Assembly (NCBI RefSeq): GCF_026013475.1 | Contig: NZ_JAPDPH010000028.1 | Location: 1-49,141 of the forward strand | From: Micromonospora yasonensis | GTDB lineage: Bacteria > Actinomycetota > Actinomycetes > Mycobacteriales > Micromonosporaceae | Reading direction: 5' to 3' | Length of the DNA stretch: 49,141 nt | Shown here: positions 41,721 to 49,141 of the stretch, piece by piece | How positions within the stretch are numbered: the first letter of the stretch is position 1 | Layout of the letters: each line of letters opens with the position of its first letter | The notes under the pieces: generated by a model | Told to the model about the DNA's origin: nothing | Databases searched by the model: none | Seen by the model: the letters and a program-made list of their open reading frames with translations, nothing else | Position numbers and translations under genes: made by a program

Positions 41721-43556
41721 ATGAGCGCACGCGTACGCGCCCCTGAACTGCGGGGTCGGGCCTGGCTGAACACCGGCGGCAGGGCGGTCACCCTGGCCGA
41801 TCTGCGCGGCAAGATCGTCCTGCTGGACTTCTGGACCTTCTGCTGCATCAACTGCCTGCACGTGCTCGACGAGCTACGCCCCCTGGAAGAGCGCTACGGG
41901 GACGTGCTGGTCGTGATCGGCGTGCACTCGCCCAAGTTCGAGCACGAGAAGGACGCGGACGCCCTGGCGGCGGCCGTCGAGCGGTACGGGGTGCACCACC
42001 CGGTGCTCGACGACCCCGAGCTGGACATGTGGCAGCAGTACGCGGCGAAGGCCTGGCCGACCCTGGCGGTGGTCGACCCCGAGGGCTACGTGGTCGCCAC
42101 CATGGCCGGCGAGGGGCACGCCGAAGGGCTGGCCAAGCTGATCGACGAGCTGATCGCCACGCACGAGGCGAAGGGCACCCTGCACCGGGGCGAGGGCCCG
42201 TACGTCCCGCCCGCCGAGCCGGAGACCGCGCTGCGTTTCCCCGGCAAGGCCGTGGTGCTCGACGGTGGGCACCTGCTGGTCTCCGACTCGGCCCGGCACT
42301 CCCTGGTCGAGCTGGCTCCGGACGGCGAGAAGGTGGTCCGGCGGATCGGGTCGGGCACCCGGGGCCACGCCGACGGCCCGGCCGAAAGCGCCGCCTTCTC
42401 CGAACCCCAGGGGCTCTGCCTGCTCCCCGCGCACGTGGCCGAGGTCGCCGGGTACGACGTGGTGGTCGCGGACACGGTCAACCACCTGCTGCGCGGCGTG
42501 CGGCTCGACACCGGCGAGGTGGTCACGGTCGCCGGCACCGGCCGGCAGTGGCGGTCGACGGTCGACGACCACGCGCACGACGCGACCTCCGCCGACCTCT
42601 CCTCCCCCTGGGACGTCGCCTGGTACGACGACAGAGTCGTGGTCGCCATGGCGGGCATCCACCAGCTCTGGTGGTTCGACCCGATCAAGCGGACCGCCGG
42701 CGTGTACGCCGGGACCACGGTCGAGGCGCTGCGCGACGGGCCGCTGCCGGACGTCTGGATGGCCCAGCCCTCCGGCCTCTCCGTCTCGGCCGACGGCAGC
42801 CGGCTCTGGATCGCTGACAGCGAGACCAGCGCCCTGCGGTACGTCGAGGACGGGGCGATGCACACGGCGGTGGGCCAGGGCCTCTTCGACTTCGGGCACG
42901 TGGACGGGCCCGCCGAGCGGGCGCTGTTGCAGCATCCGCTGGGGGTGTGCGCGCTGCCCGACGGTTCGGTGCTGATCGCCGACACGTACAACGGCGCGGT
43001 GCGCCGCTTCGACCCGGCGAGCGACCAGGTCGGCACGGTGGCGGACGGGTTGGCCGAGCCGAGCGACCTGGTGCTCACCGCCGAGGGCGAGGTGCTGGTG
43101 GTCGAATCGGCCGCGCACCGGCTCACCCGGCTGGCCCCGGGCGCGCTCACCGCGGCCGGCGCGCGCACCGTGGACGGCCCCCGGCACAAGCTGGAACGGA
43201 AGCCGACCGACGTGGCGGCGGGCGAGCTGACCCTGGACGTGATCTTCACGCCCGCGCCGGGCCAGAAGCTGGACGAGACGTACGGGCCGTCGACCCGGCT
43301 GGTGGTCTCGGCCTCCCCGCCGGAGCTGCTGGTCGAGGGGGCGGGGACGACCACCGACCTGTCCCGCCGCCTGGTGATCGACGGCACGGTGCCGCAGGGC
43401 GTGCTTCAGGTGACCGCCCAGGCGGCCACCTGCGACGCCGACGTCGAACACGCCGCCTGCCACCTGACCAGGCAGGACTGGGGCGTCCCGATCCGCGTGG
43501 TCTCCGGCGGCGCCACCCGCCTCCCCCTGATCCTCCGCGGCATGGACGAGGGCTGA
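41721..43556 (+). CDS. NHLRC2-like protein: thioredoxin-like domain plus NHL beta-propeller
   Basis: The protein is 611 residues. Residues 1-150 are thioredoxin-like with FWTFCCINC (Cys41, Cys42, Cys45) in the active-site position and the cis-Pro in AWPTLAVVD. Residues 170-480 hold six NHL-type blades (e.g. GHLLVSDSARHSLVEL, GLSVSADGSRLWIADSETSALRYV, GSVLIADTYNGAVRRFD). A beta-strand C-terminal domain follows. Human NHLRC2 has the same order and the same CCINC motif; its biochemical role is still poorly known. No signal peptide, so cytoplasmic. CACGAT 6 bases before ATG 41721 suggests a leaderless transcript; an upstream in-frame GTG is less likely. Confidence 0.88.
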   Translation: MSARVRAPELRGRAWLNTGGRAVTLADLRGKIVLLDFWTFCCINCLHVLDELRPLEERYGDVLVVIGVHSPKFEHEKDADALAAAVERYGVHHPVLDDPELDMWQQYAAKAWPTLAVVDPEGYVVATMAGEGHAEGLAKLIDELIATHEAKGTLHRGEGPYVPPAEPETALRFPGKAVVLDGGHLLVSDSARHSLVELAPDGEKVVRRIGSGTRGHADGPAESAAFSEPQGLCLLPAHVAEVAGYDVVVADTVNHLLRGVRLDTGEVVTVAGTGRQWRSTVDDHAHDATSADLSSPWDVAWYDDRVVVAMAGIHQLWWFDPIKRTAGVYAGTTVEALRDGPLPDVWMAQPSGLSVSADGSRLWIADSETSALRYVEDGAMHTAVGQGLFDFGHVDGPAERALLQHPLGVCALPDGSVLIADTYNGAVRRFDPASDQVGTVADGLAEPSDLVLTAEGEVLVVESAAHRLTRLAPGALTAAGARTVDGPRHKLERKPTDVAAGELTLDVIFTPAPGQKLDETYGPSTRLVVSASPPELLVEGAGTTTDLSRRLVIDGTVPQGVLQVTAQAATCDADVEHAACHLTRQDWGVPIRVVSGGATRLPLILRGMDEG

Positions 43557-43571
43557 GCGCACCCAGGTGTT

Positions 43572-43620
43572 AAAAGGGGGCCCTTCCTCTACCGCAGGCG
43601 TTAAGAAGGGGCCCCTCCTT
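43572..43620 (+). repeat. Dispersed 49-base intergenic repeat, copy 1
   Basis: Two palindromic GGGGGCCC/GGGGCCCC arms flank TACCGCAGGCGTTAA. It matches copy 2 (47700-47748, opposite strand) at 43 of 49 positions. It lies between two convergent genes, where it probably ends transcription from both sides. Confidence 0.85.
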
Positions 43621-44370
43621 TCAGCCGAACGGAGTCAGGCTCACGCCGGCGTCGATGAGGGCGGCCCGGACCAGCTCGGCGGCGCGTACCGCGCCGGGGC
43701 TGTCGCCGTGCAGGCAGATCGACTCGACCTGGCACGGGACGACGCTGCCGTCGACCGCAACGACGGTCCGCTCGGTGGCCATCCGCACGGCCCGGTTGGC
43801 CACCTCGTCCGGGTCGGGGACCAGCGCGTTGCCGGCGGTACGCGGCACCAGCTGCCCGTTGGGCAGGTAGTTCCGGTCGGCGAAGCCCTCGGCCACCACC
43901 CGCAGTCCGGCGCCGACGGCCAGCTGGGCGAGCACCGAACCGGGCGGGCAGAGCAGCGGCAGCTCGTGGTCGTAGCCGCTGACGGCGGCGACCAGCGCGG
44001 CGGCCTGGGCCTCGTCGCAGGCGGCGGCGTGGTAGAGCGCGCCGTGCGGCTTGACGTAGCGGACCCGGGTGCGGAACAGCCGGCAGAACGCGTCGAGCGC
44101 ACCGATCTGGTAGATCGTCTCGTCGCGGAGCTCGGCGAAGTCGTACGCGATGTGCCGCCGGCCGAAGCCGGCGAGGTCCCGGTAGCCGACCTGGGCGCCG
44201 ACGGCGACCCCCCGCCCGGCGGCCGCCGCGCATACCCGGTGCATGGTGGACGGGTCGCCGCCGTGGAAACCGCAGGCGACGTTGGCGGAGGTGACCAGCT
44301 CCAGCAGCGCCTCGTCGTCGCCGAGCCGCCAGATGCCGAATCCCTCGCCGAGGTCAGCGTTGAGGTCCAT
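43621..44370 (-). CDS. pxpA: 5-oxoprolinase subunit A (LamB/YcsF family)
   Basis: The protein is 249 residues, the usual length. It opens MDLNADLGEGFGIW and holds SANVACGFHGGDP, VGAQVGYRDLAGFGRR, YVKPHGALYH and CLHGDSPGAV, all signature blocks of PxpA. With PxpB and PxpC it hydrolyses 5-oxoproline (pyroglutamate) to glutamate using ATP, a damage-disposal route. The start overlaps the last 17 bases of pxpC. It is last in the operon, order pxpB-pxpC-pxpA. The dispersed repeat touches its stop codon. Confidence 0.95.
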   Translation of the reverse strand: MDLNADLGEGFGIWRLGDDEALLELVTSANVACGFHGGDPSTMHRVCAAAAGRGVAVGAQVGYRDLAGFGRRHIAYDFAELRDETIYQIGALDAFCRLFRTRVRYVKPHGALYHAAACDEAQAAALVAAVSGYDHELPLLCPPGSVLAQLAVGAGLRVVAEGFADRNYLPNGQLVPRTAGNALVPDPDEVANRAVRMATERTVVAVDGSVVPCQVESICLHGDSPGAVRAAELVRAALIDAGVSLTPFG

Positions 44371-45292
44371 GGAACGTCACCGTAGTCCCTGGCCGGGCCT
44401 GCGCGAGCGGGGTCACGTCGTCCACCACGCCGATGACGGGGTATCCGCCGGTGGTCGGATGGTCGGCCAGGAAGATCAACGGTTGGCCGTCCGGCGGCAC
44501 CTGCACCGCACCGAGGACGAGGCCCTCGCTGGGCAGCTCACTGGCCACCGCGCGGGGCAGGGCCGCGCCGACCAGTCGCGCGCCTACCCGGTTGCTCAGC
44601 GGGCTGATCGCGTACGGGGTGTGGAGCATCAGGTCGAGGGCGGTGTCGCCGAACCAGTCGTGCCGGGGGCCGAGCCGGAGGGCCAGCCGCAGCTCGGCGG
44701 GGACGGGCGGGGTGACGGTGAGGTCCACCGGGGCGGGGTGGCCGACGGGTACGCCGAGCGGCAGCCGGTCGCCGTCGCGGAGCGGGGGCGGCCCGAGGCC
44801 GGCGAGGGTGTCGGTGGCACGGCTGCCGAGCACCGGCTCGACCGCGATCCCGCCGGACACCGCCAGCCAGTTCCGCAGCCCGGCGCTGGCCGGCCCGATC
44901 CGCAGCACCGCCCCAGCCGGCAGGGAGAGCGGTCGCCCCACGTCCCCCGGCCGGTGCTCGACCGGCCGGCCGCCGCTGGGCGGTGCCGGGTCGATCGGCG
45001 GGTCGATCGGCGGGTCGATGGTGTTGGCGTGGGCGACCGGCGGCCGCTCGATCCGGACGTCCACCTCGGCGCCGGTGAGCGCCACCGTGACGGACCGGGG
45101 GAAGCGCAGGTCGCAGCCGGTCAGGGTGATCTCCAGGCCGGCGGCGGTCTCCGGGTTGCCGACGAGCCGGTTGGCCAGGCGCAGCGCGGCCGGATCGAGC
45201 GCGCCGGAGCGGGGGACGCCGAGGTGGGCGTACCCGGGTCGGCCCTGGTCCTGCACGGTGGTGAGGGCACCGGCCCGGACCACCTCGATCAT
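44354..45292 (-). CDS. pxpC: 5-oxoprolinase subunit C
   Basis: The protein is 312 residues. Family blocks: MIEVVRAGALTTVQDQGRPGYAHLGVPRSGALDPAALRLANRLVGN at the start, LEITLTG, AVSGGIAVEPVLGSRATDT, NRVGARLVG, and IFLADHPTTGGYPVIGVV at the end. A small in-frame insertion with three DPPI-type units, made by a 12-base tandem repeat at 44988-45019, sits in a surface loop. It forms the catalytic complex with PxpB and PxpA. ATG overlaps the pxpB stop (ATGA). Such proteins are also annotated as biotin-dependent carboxyltransferase or urea amidolyase-related. Confidence 0.93.
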   Translation of the reverse strand: MIEVVRAGALTTVQDQGRPGYAHLGVPRSGALDPAALRLANRLVGNPETAAGLEITLTGCDLRFPRSVTVALTGAEVDVRIERPPVAHANTIDPPIDPPIDPAPPSGGRPVEHRPGDVGRPLSLPAGAVLRIGPASAGLRNWLAVSGGIAVEPVLGSRATDTLAGLGPPPLRDGDRLPLGVPVGHPAPVDLTVTPPVPAELRLALRLGPRHDWFGDTALDLMLHTPYAISPLSNRVGARLVGAALPRAVASELPSEGLVLGAVQVPPDGQPLIFLADHPTTGGYPVIGVVDDVTPLAQARPGTTVTFHGPQR

Positions 45293-45900
45293 GGGGTCAC
45301 CAGCCGGACCCGGGTGCCGGGGGCCAGCCGGGCCGGCGGGTCGGCGTGCACGTCGAAGAGGACCAGGTCGGTGCGCCCGACCAACAGCCAGCCGCCGGGC
45401 GAGGCGCTCGGGTAGATCCCGGCGTACGGGCCGGCCAGGGCGACCGACCCGGCCGGCACCCGGGTACGCGGGGTGGCGAGCCGGGGGACCGCCAGCTCGG
45501 CGGGCAGCCCGGTCAGGTACGCGAACCCGGGCGCGAACCCGCAGAACGCCACCCGGAACTCGGTGCGCCGCAGCCGGTCGACCACCGCCGGCACGTCGAC
45601 ACCCCAGTGCCCGGCGACGGCGGGCAGGTCGTCCCCGTCGTACACGGTGGGCACCTCGACCTCGGCGGTGGCGGCCGGGTCGGTGCCGCTTCGCGGGGTC
45701 CAGCCGACGATCCGGGCCGCGGCCGCCTGCGGGTCCGGTACGCCGTCGAGCAGCACGGTGGCCGCGGCCGGGACGATCTCGACGGCGCTCAGCTCGCCGG
45801 CGTCCCGGCGGCGCCAGAGTTCGGCACGCCAGGCCTGGACCTGATCGGGGTCGTCGCAGTCGAGCAGCAGGGCGTGCGCGCCGACGGGTCGGATCCGCAT
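45289..45900 (-). CDS. pxpB: 5-oxoprolinase subunit B
   Basis: The protein is 203 residues. It starts MRIRPVGAHALLLDCDD and holds VEVPTVYDGDDLPAVAGHWGVDVPAVV, FCGFAPGFAYLTGLP and GSVALAGPYAGIYPSASPGGWLLVGRT, which together define PxpB (KipI-like). First gene of the operon. ATG 45900 is chosen; a frame reaching 45963 has no similarity in its first 20 residues. It is divergent from a PAQR gene across a 107-base gap. Together with its partners it removes 5-oxoproline. Confidence 0.92.
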   Translation of the reverse strand: MRIRPVGAHALLLDCDDPDQVQAWRAELWRRRDAGELSAVEIVPAAATVLLDGVPDPQAAAARIVGWTPRSGTDPAATAEVEVPTVYDGDDLPAVAGHWGVDVPAVVDRLRRTEFRVAFCGFAPGFAYLTGLPAELAVPRLATPRTRVPAGSVALAGPYAGIYPSASPGGWLLVGRTDLVLFDVHADPPARLAPGTRVRLVTP

Positions 45901-45979
45901 CCCGCCATAGTGGCGGATCGAGGCGCCGGCCAGGGTCGTTCGACCGGTCGGTGGGCGTGACACTGCGCACTACCTGTAA

Positions 45980-46002
45980 GTAACCTACGGTGCCGTAACC
46001 TA
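45980..46002 (+). promoter_or_regulatory. Two GTAACCTA direct repeats over the PAQR promoter
   Basis: GTAACCTA occurs at 45980-45987 and again at 45995-46002, 15 bases apart. The second copy includes TAACCT, 6 bases before the GTG start at 46008, so it is probably the -10 of a leaderless transcript. The first copy may be a regulator site or a second -10. Confidence 0.5.
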
Positions 46003-46007
46003 TTGGC

Positions 46008-46685
46008 GTGACCACCTCCGCTCCGCTTCGGCTGAAGCCGGTCGACATCGGTAAACCCCGGATGCGCGGCTGGCTGCACGCCTACGCCTTCTTCGTCGCG
46101 CTCGTCTGCGGCATCGTGCTCTGCTCGATCGCGGCCGCCCGCCCCGGCTGGGCGCCCCTGGTCAGCTGCCTGATCTACAGCCTGACCGTGTGCGGTCTCT
46201 TCGGCACCAGCGCCCTCTACCACCGGCGGGTCTGGTCCGAGCGGGGCTACCAGATCATGCGCCGGATGGACCATTCGATGATCTTCGTGTTCATCGCCGG
46301 CACGTACACACCGTTCTGCGCGCTGCTGCTCGAGGCCCGGCCGGCCGAACTGATGCTCGGCCTGGTCTGGGGCGGGGCGCTGGCCGGGGTGGCGCTGAAG
46401 CTGATCTGGCCGCATGCGCCGCGCTGGGTCTCCGCACCGCTGTACCTGGCGCTCGGCTGGGTGGCGGTGGCGATGCTGCCCCAGATCCTGCACGCCGGCG
46501 GGGTCACCGCCCTGGTGCTGCTGATCGTCGGCGGTGCCATCTACAGCGTCGGCGCGGTCTTCTACGCGCTGCGCAAGCCGAACCCGTGGCCGAACGTCTT
46601 CGGGCACCACGAGTTCTTCCACGCCTGCACCCTGCTCGCGGCGATCTGTCACCACATCGCGATCTACTTCGCACTCTTCGCCTGA
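46008..46685 (+). CDS. PAQR family / hemolysin III membrane protein
   Basis: The protein is 225 residues with seven hydrophobic segments. Signature residues are FGTSALYHRRVW, RRMDHSMIFVFIAGTYTPF and GHHEFFHACTLLAAICHH, whose His and Asp residues make the zinc site of the PAQR (adiponectin-receptor) and hemolysin III family. Bacterial members are thought to have ceramidase/lipase-like or phospholipid-linked activity; true haemolysis is not established. GTG 46008 fits a leaderless start. Confidence 0.93.
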   Translation: MTTSAPLRLKPVDIGKPRMRGWLHAYAFFVALVCGIVLCSIAAARPGWAPLVSCLIYSLTVCGLFGTSALYHRRVWSERGYQIMRRMDHSMIFVFIAGTYTPFCALLLEARPAELMLGLVWGGALAGVALKLIWPHAPRWVSAPLYLALGWVAVAMLPQILHAGGVTALVLLIVGGAIYSVGAVFYALRKPNPWPNVFGHHEFFHACTLLAAICHHIAIYFALFA

Positions 46686-46701
46686 CCGGCGGGAACGCGT
46701 T

Positions 46702-46731
46702 CGAGGGCCCCGCGCCGTTGCGGGGCCCTCG
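46702..46731 (+). terminator. Hairpin between convergent genes
   Basis: CGAGGGCCCCGC and GCGGGGCCCTCG form a perfect 12-base stem with a 6-base loop. It probably stops transcription from both the PAQR gene and the DUF6458 gene. Confidence 0.75.
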
Positions 46732-46749
46732 ACGTCGGTTCGGGGTGGA

Positions 46750-47037
46750 TCAGGCCGGGTAACCCGGACGGCGCACCTCGCGGTACTCCTCGCGCACGAC
46801 CCGGTCGTCCTGCACCGGCACCGTCGGCTGGGTGACGACCCGCTCGCGCACCGGGGTCGCGACGACCGTACGGCGACGGCTGTTCCAGAAGTACATGGTG
46901 AGGAACAGTCCGACGACGCCGACGAGCATGAGCACCCAGCCCACGACGTTGAGGTCGAGCCAACCCAGGTTGGCGTCGATGGCGAACGCGAAGATCGCGC
47001 CCAGCGCGATCAGGAAAATACTGGCACCGATGCCCAT
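46750..47037 (-). CDS. DUF6458 family small membrane protein, copy 1
   Basis: The protein is 95 residues. It begins MGIGASIFLIALGAIFAFAID and has two helices (about 5-20 and 33-50) joined by ANLGWLDLNVVGW. The tail is charged (RERVVTQPTVPVQDDRVVREEYREVRR). It is a paralogue of the gene at 47774-48043: the first 55 residues share the same skeleton, while the tails differ. Good ribosome-binding site (AAGGAGG) before ATG 47037. Function unknown; the family is confined to actinobacteria as far as I know. Confidence 0.8.
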   Translation of the reverse strand: MGIGASIFLIALGAIFAFAIDANLGWLDLNVVGWVLMLVGVVGLFLTMYFWNSRRRTVVATPVRERVVTQPTVPVQDDRVVREEYREVRRPGYPA

Positions 47038-47153
47038 GACGTCGCCTCCTTGGCGTTCTGCTGGCGTTTCCTACCCGCCACGGCCATGGCTGAGGTAGCG
47101 GCATCCATCGACTTACCCAGGCGCTCGGATCGCCAATCAGGCAAGCTGTCGGC

Positions 47154-47693
47154 ATGACGGACGGCAGGAACCAGGAGCGGACGCTGGTGCTGCTTCGGCA
47201 CGCCAAGACCGAACAGCTCCGGGGCGAGGGCCCGGACGCCGAGCGCCCGTTGACCGCCCGGGGGCGCGCCGATGCCGCCGCGGCCGGCGCGTGGCTGGCC
47301 CGGCACGCCCTCCTTCCGGACGTGGTGCTCTGCTCCACCGCGCGCCGCGCGCGGCAGACCTGGCACGGGCTGGCGATGGGCATGACGGGATCCCCGCCGG
47401 AGGGGGGACCGACGGGGCCGACACCGGTGGTGCGCTACGAGCCGACCGCGTACGAGGCGCAGCCGGAGGAGTTGCTGAAGCTGGTCCGGGCGGTCGCGCC
47501 GGACACCGGCACGGTACTGCTGGTCGCCCACAATCCGGGCATCTCGCTGCTCTCGGCGCTGTTGGATCCGCAGCGGGCGGATCCGGACGGACTGCGGACC
47601 ACCGACCTGGTGGTGCACCGCCCGACCACCCGGTGGGCGGCGCTGGCCCCCGGCGGAGCTCCGATCACCGCCCGGCACACCGCGCGGGGCTGA
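47154..47693 (+). CDS. SixA-type histidine phosphatase
   Basis: The protein is 179 residues. It opens TLVLLRHAKTEQ with catalytic His16 in the RHAK variant of RHG, has LTARGRADAAAAG, CSTARRARQTW, and the second His in VLLVAHNPGISLL. SixA is known as a phosphohistidine phosphatase acting on phosphotransfer proteins in E. coli; the substrate here is not known. CAAGCT lies 6 bases before the ATG, and no ribosome-binding site is seen, so the mRNA is probably leaderless. It ends at a dispersed repeat. Confidence 0.88.
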   Translation: MTDGRNQERTLVLLRHAKTEQLRGEGPDAERPLTARGRADAAAAGAWLARHALLPDVVLCSTARRARQTWHGLAMGMTGSPPEGGPTGPTPVVRYEPTAYEAQPEELLKLVRAVAPDTGTVLLVAHNPGISLLSALLDPQRADPDGLRTTDLVVHRPTTRWAALAPGGAPITARHTARG

Positions 47694-47699
47694 GGTACA

Positions 47700-47748
47700 A
47701 GGAGGGGCCCCCGGTTAACGCCTGCGGTAGCGGAGGGGCCCCTTTTTG
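47700..47748 (-). repeat. Dispersed 49-base intergenic repeat, copy 2 (inverted)
   Basis: The reverse complement of this copy matches copy 1 (43572-43620) at 43 of 49 positions, with the core TACCGCAGGCGTTAA intact. Again it separates two convergent genes. A second hairpin, CCCCGCCGTC-AG-GACGGCGGGG (47766-47787), overlaps the stop of the next gene. Confidence 0.85.
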
Positions 47749-47773
47749 ACACGCCGTCTCGGTCACCCCGCCG

Positions 47774-48043
47774 TCAGGACGGCGGGGCGGTGGGCGGCGG
47801 CGGGTCGGGCGGTGGGGGCATCATCGCGGTCGGGTGGGAGAGCCGGTTCTCCTCCACGATCAGCGTACGTGCCCGCTTGCGCCGGTCCTGCCAGAACCAG
47901 AGCGTGGTGAGCAGGACGGCCAGCCCGGCCAGGATGAACACCCAGCCGACCGCGCGCAGGTCGATCCACCAGACGTTGGCCCGGATCGCAAAGGTCATGA
48001 TCGCGCCGAGCGCGATGAGAAAGATGGCGCTGCCAATGCCCAT
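47774..48043 (-). CDS. DUF6458 family small membrane protein, copy 2
   Basis: The protein is 89 residues. It starts MGIGSAIFLIALGAIMTFAIR, with a second helix around 33-50 (VGWVFILAGLAVLLTTLWFW). The tail is Arg-rich and then Pro-rich (MPPPPDPPPPTAPPS). Residues 1-55 are clearly related to copy 1, which lies 0.7 kb away on the other side of the SixA gene, in the same orientation. GGGAGTG before ATG 48043 is a modest ribosome-binding site. Function unknown. Confidence 0.78.
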   Translation of the reverse strand: MGIGSAIFLIALGAIMTFAIRANVWWIDLRAVGWVFILAGLAVLLTTLWFWQDRRKRARTLIVEENRLSHPTAMMPPPPDPPPPTAPPS

Positions 48044-48247
48044 GTGCGCTGCACTCCCTCGTGCGTTGGCCGTTGGGCGTGCCCTGTCGTGGTCCGCGAC
48101 GGTTACCCGTCACGCCGCCGACCTACCCGGCCCGTCCCGCCAATTCCCCGGACTCCACCCCCAGTTGCGGCACATTGCGCTATCGGACCGCCGGGGCACC
48201 GCCACCTGCCGCAACCCACGCACGGTACGCGGTCCGGGGTAACGACG

Positions 48248-48281
48248 GAGCGGCCGGCGAGTTGTTGCTCGCCGGCCGCTC
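48248..48281 (-). terminator. Terminator of the acyl-CoA dehydrogenase gene
   Basis: GAGCGGCCGGCGAG and CTCGCCGGCCGCTC form a perfect 14-base stem with a 6-base loop, 40 bases after the stop. Confidence 0.75.
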
Positions 48282-48320
48282 CCGGTCAGTCTCGAACCGG
48301 TCGGATCACCCCACAAGAGG

Positions 48321-49141
48321 TCAGAAGGCCTCCTCCGGAAGGTCCATGATCTCGACGTCGGCGCCCTCGATGATCCGTCGGTCGGCGCCGATCCGCGGCA
48401 GCACCTCGCGGGCGAAGAACCGGGCCGCGGCCACCTTGCCGGTGTAGAACGCCTTGTCGGCGGTGGAGACCTCGCCTGCCAGGGCCTTCAGCGCCACGTC
48501 CGCCTGCTTCTGCAGCAGCCAGCCGACCACCAGGTCACCGACCGCCAGCAGGAACCGCCGGCTGCTCAGGCCTACCTTGTAGAGGGCGCGGGCGTCGCCG
48601 GCCTGGGCCTCGCCCAGCCAGCCGGTCAGCACGCCGAGGATGTTCTGGATCTCGGCCAGCGCCTTGCCGAGCGCCTGCCGCTCCTCCTTGAGCTGGCCGT
48701 TGCCGGCCTCGGAGGTGATGAACTCCTGGATCTCGCCGGCGACCGCCATCAGGGCCTTGCCGTTGTCCCGGACGATCTTCCGGAAGATCAGGTCCAAGCT
48801 CTGGATCGCCGTGGTGCCCTCGTACAGGGTGTCGATCTTGGCGTCCCGGACGTACTGCTCGACGGGATAGTCCTGGAGGAATCCGGAGCCGCCGAAGGTC
48901 TGCAGCGACTCGTGGCCGAGCAGCTCGTACGCCCGCTCCGAGCCGACGCCCTTGACCAGCGGAAGGAGCAGATCGTTCACCCGCTTGGCCAGCTTGGTGG
49001 CCTTCTCGTCGCCGGCCGCCTCGGCGACGGCGACCTTGTCCTGCCAACTGGCGGTGTAGCAGACCAGCGCCCGCAGGCCCTCGGCGTACGACTTCTGCAT
49101 GAGCAGCGAACGGCGCACGTCCGGGTGGTGGGTGATGGTCA
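48321..49141 (-). CDS. Acyl-CoA dehydrogenase, C-terminal part (cut by window edge)
   Basis: About 273 residues of the C-terminal half are present; the frame continues beyond the window. It has the flavin-domain helices of acyl-CoA dehydrogenases: [78 protein letters not shown]. The YEGTTAIQ block is the C-terminal signature holding the catalytic Glu region in this class. The long extra C-terminal domain (about 130 residues after the signature) fits the FadE5-like or multidomain group. It oxidises an acyl-CoA with FAD; chain length cannot be told. Confidence 0.92.
   Translation of the reverse strand, partial: TITHHPDVRRSLLMQKSYAEGLRALVCYTASWQDKVAVAEAAGDEKATKLAKRVNDLLLPLVKGVGSERAYELLGHESLQTFGGSGFLQDYPVEQYVRDAKIDTLYEGTTAIQSLDLIFRKIVRDNGKALMAVAGEIQEFITSEAGNGQLKEERQALGKALAEIQNILGVLTGWLGEAQAGDARALYKVGLSSRRFLLAVGDLVVGWLLQKQADVALKALAGEVSTADKAFYTGKVAAARFFAREVLPRIGADRRIIEGADVEIMDLPEEAF

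Overview
The window is very GC-rich DNA with the gene style of a filamentous actinobacterium. A Micromonospora-like member of the Micromonosporaceae fits best. The supporting signs are a dnaK-grpE-dnaJ-hspR operon with HAIR operators, many four-base ATGA/GTGA gene overlaps, start codons placed 6-8 bases after a TANNNT box (leaderless transcripts), DUF6458 and LppU/SCO3897-type proteins, and two copies of a dispersed intergenic repeat built on GGGGCCCC arms around TACCGCAGGCGTTAA. The family assignment is inference, since no rRNA or marker phylogeny is available here. No tRNA, rRNA, CRISPR array or transposase was seen.

Layout. 1-3.8 kb: end of a bacterial RNA-repair pair (Hen1 methyltransferase, Pnkp end-healing/sealing enzyme), then a DedA membrane protein. 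4-7.6 kb (minus): ArsR regulator, orotate phosphoribosyltransferase, a short-chain dehydrogenase and two related four-helix membrane proteins with proline-rich tails. 7.7-13.2 kb (minus): a tightly packed seven-gene operon, DUF4178 - DUF2617 - DUF4247 - DUF350 - two-helix protein - membrane-fused spermidine-synthase-like enzyme - eight-helix protein. This is the most interesting uncharacterised system in the window. 13.2-17 kb: a small unknown gene, clpB with a HAIR operator, and a TetR regulator divergent from an epoxide hydrolase with two operators between them.

18.2-19.6 kb is an accessory patch: a mutated and internally deleted scrap of clpB, a DivIVA-like protein coupled to a Cys-rich protein, and a tiny GntR regulator behind two operator-like repeats exactly 30 bases apart. 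19.7-23.4 kb: a BNR-repeat lipoprotein, a KhtT/KhtU-like K+(cation)/H+ antiporter pair and two small unknown genes. 23.5-28.1 kb: the DnaK chaperone operon with its repressor HspR last, ended by a classic intrinsic terminator. Divergent from it, 28.2-33 kb carries two coupled dynamin/Era-like GTPases and an unknown 407-residue protein.

33-38.1 kb: a Pro/Ser/Thr-rich membrane-anchored protein and a three-gene 2-oxoacid dehydrogenase operon (E1 alpha, E1 beta, E2). 38.2-43.6 kb: a 45-residue conserved-looking small protein, a long repetitive LppU-type membrane protein, and an NHLRC2-like thioredoxin/NHL-propeller protein. 43.6-48 kb: the pxpBCA 5-oxoprolinase operon, a PAQR/hemolysin III protein, and a SixA-type phosphatase between two convergent DUF6458 genes. 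The window ends inside an acyl-CoA dehydrogenase gene.

Two stress circuits link distant genes: HspR (encoded here) should repress both its own dnaK operon and clpB through the HAIR sites seen at each promoter.
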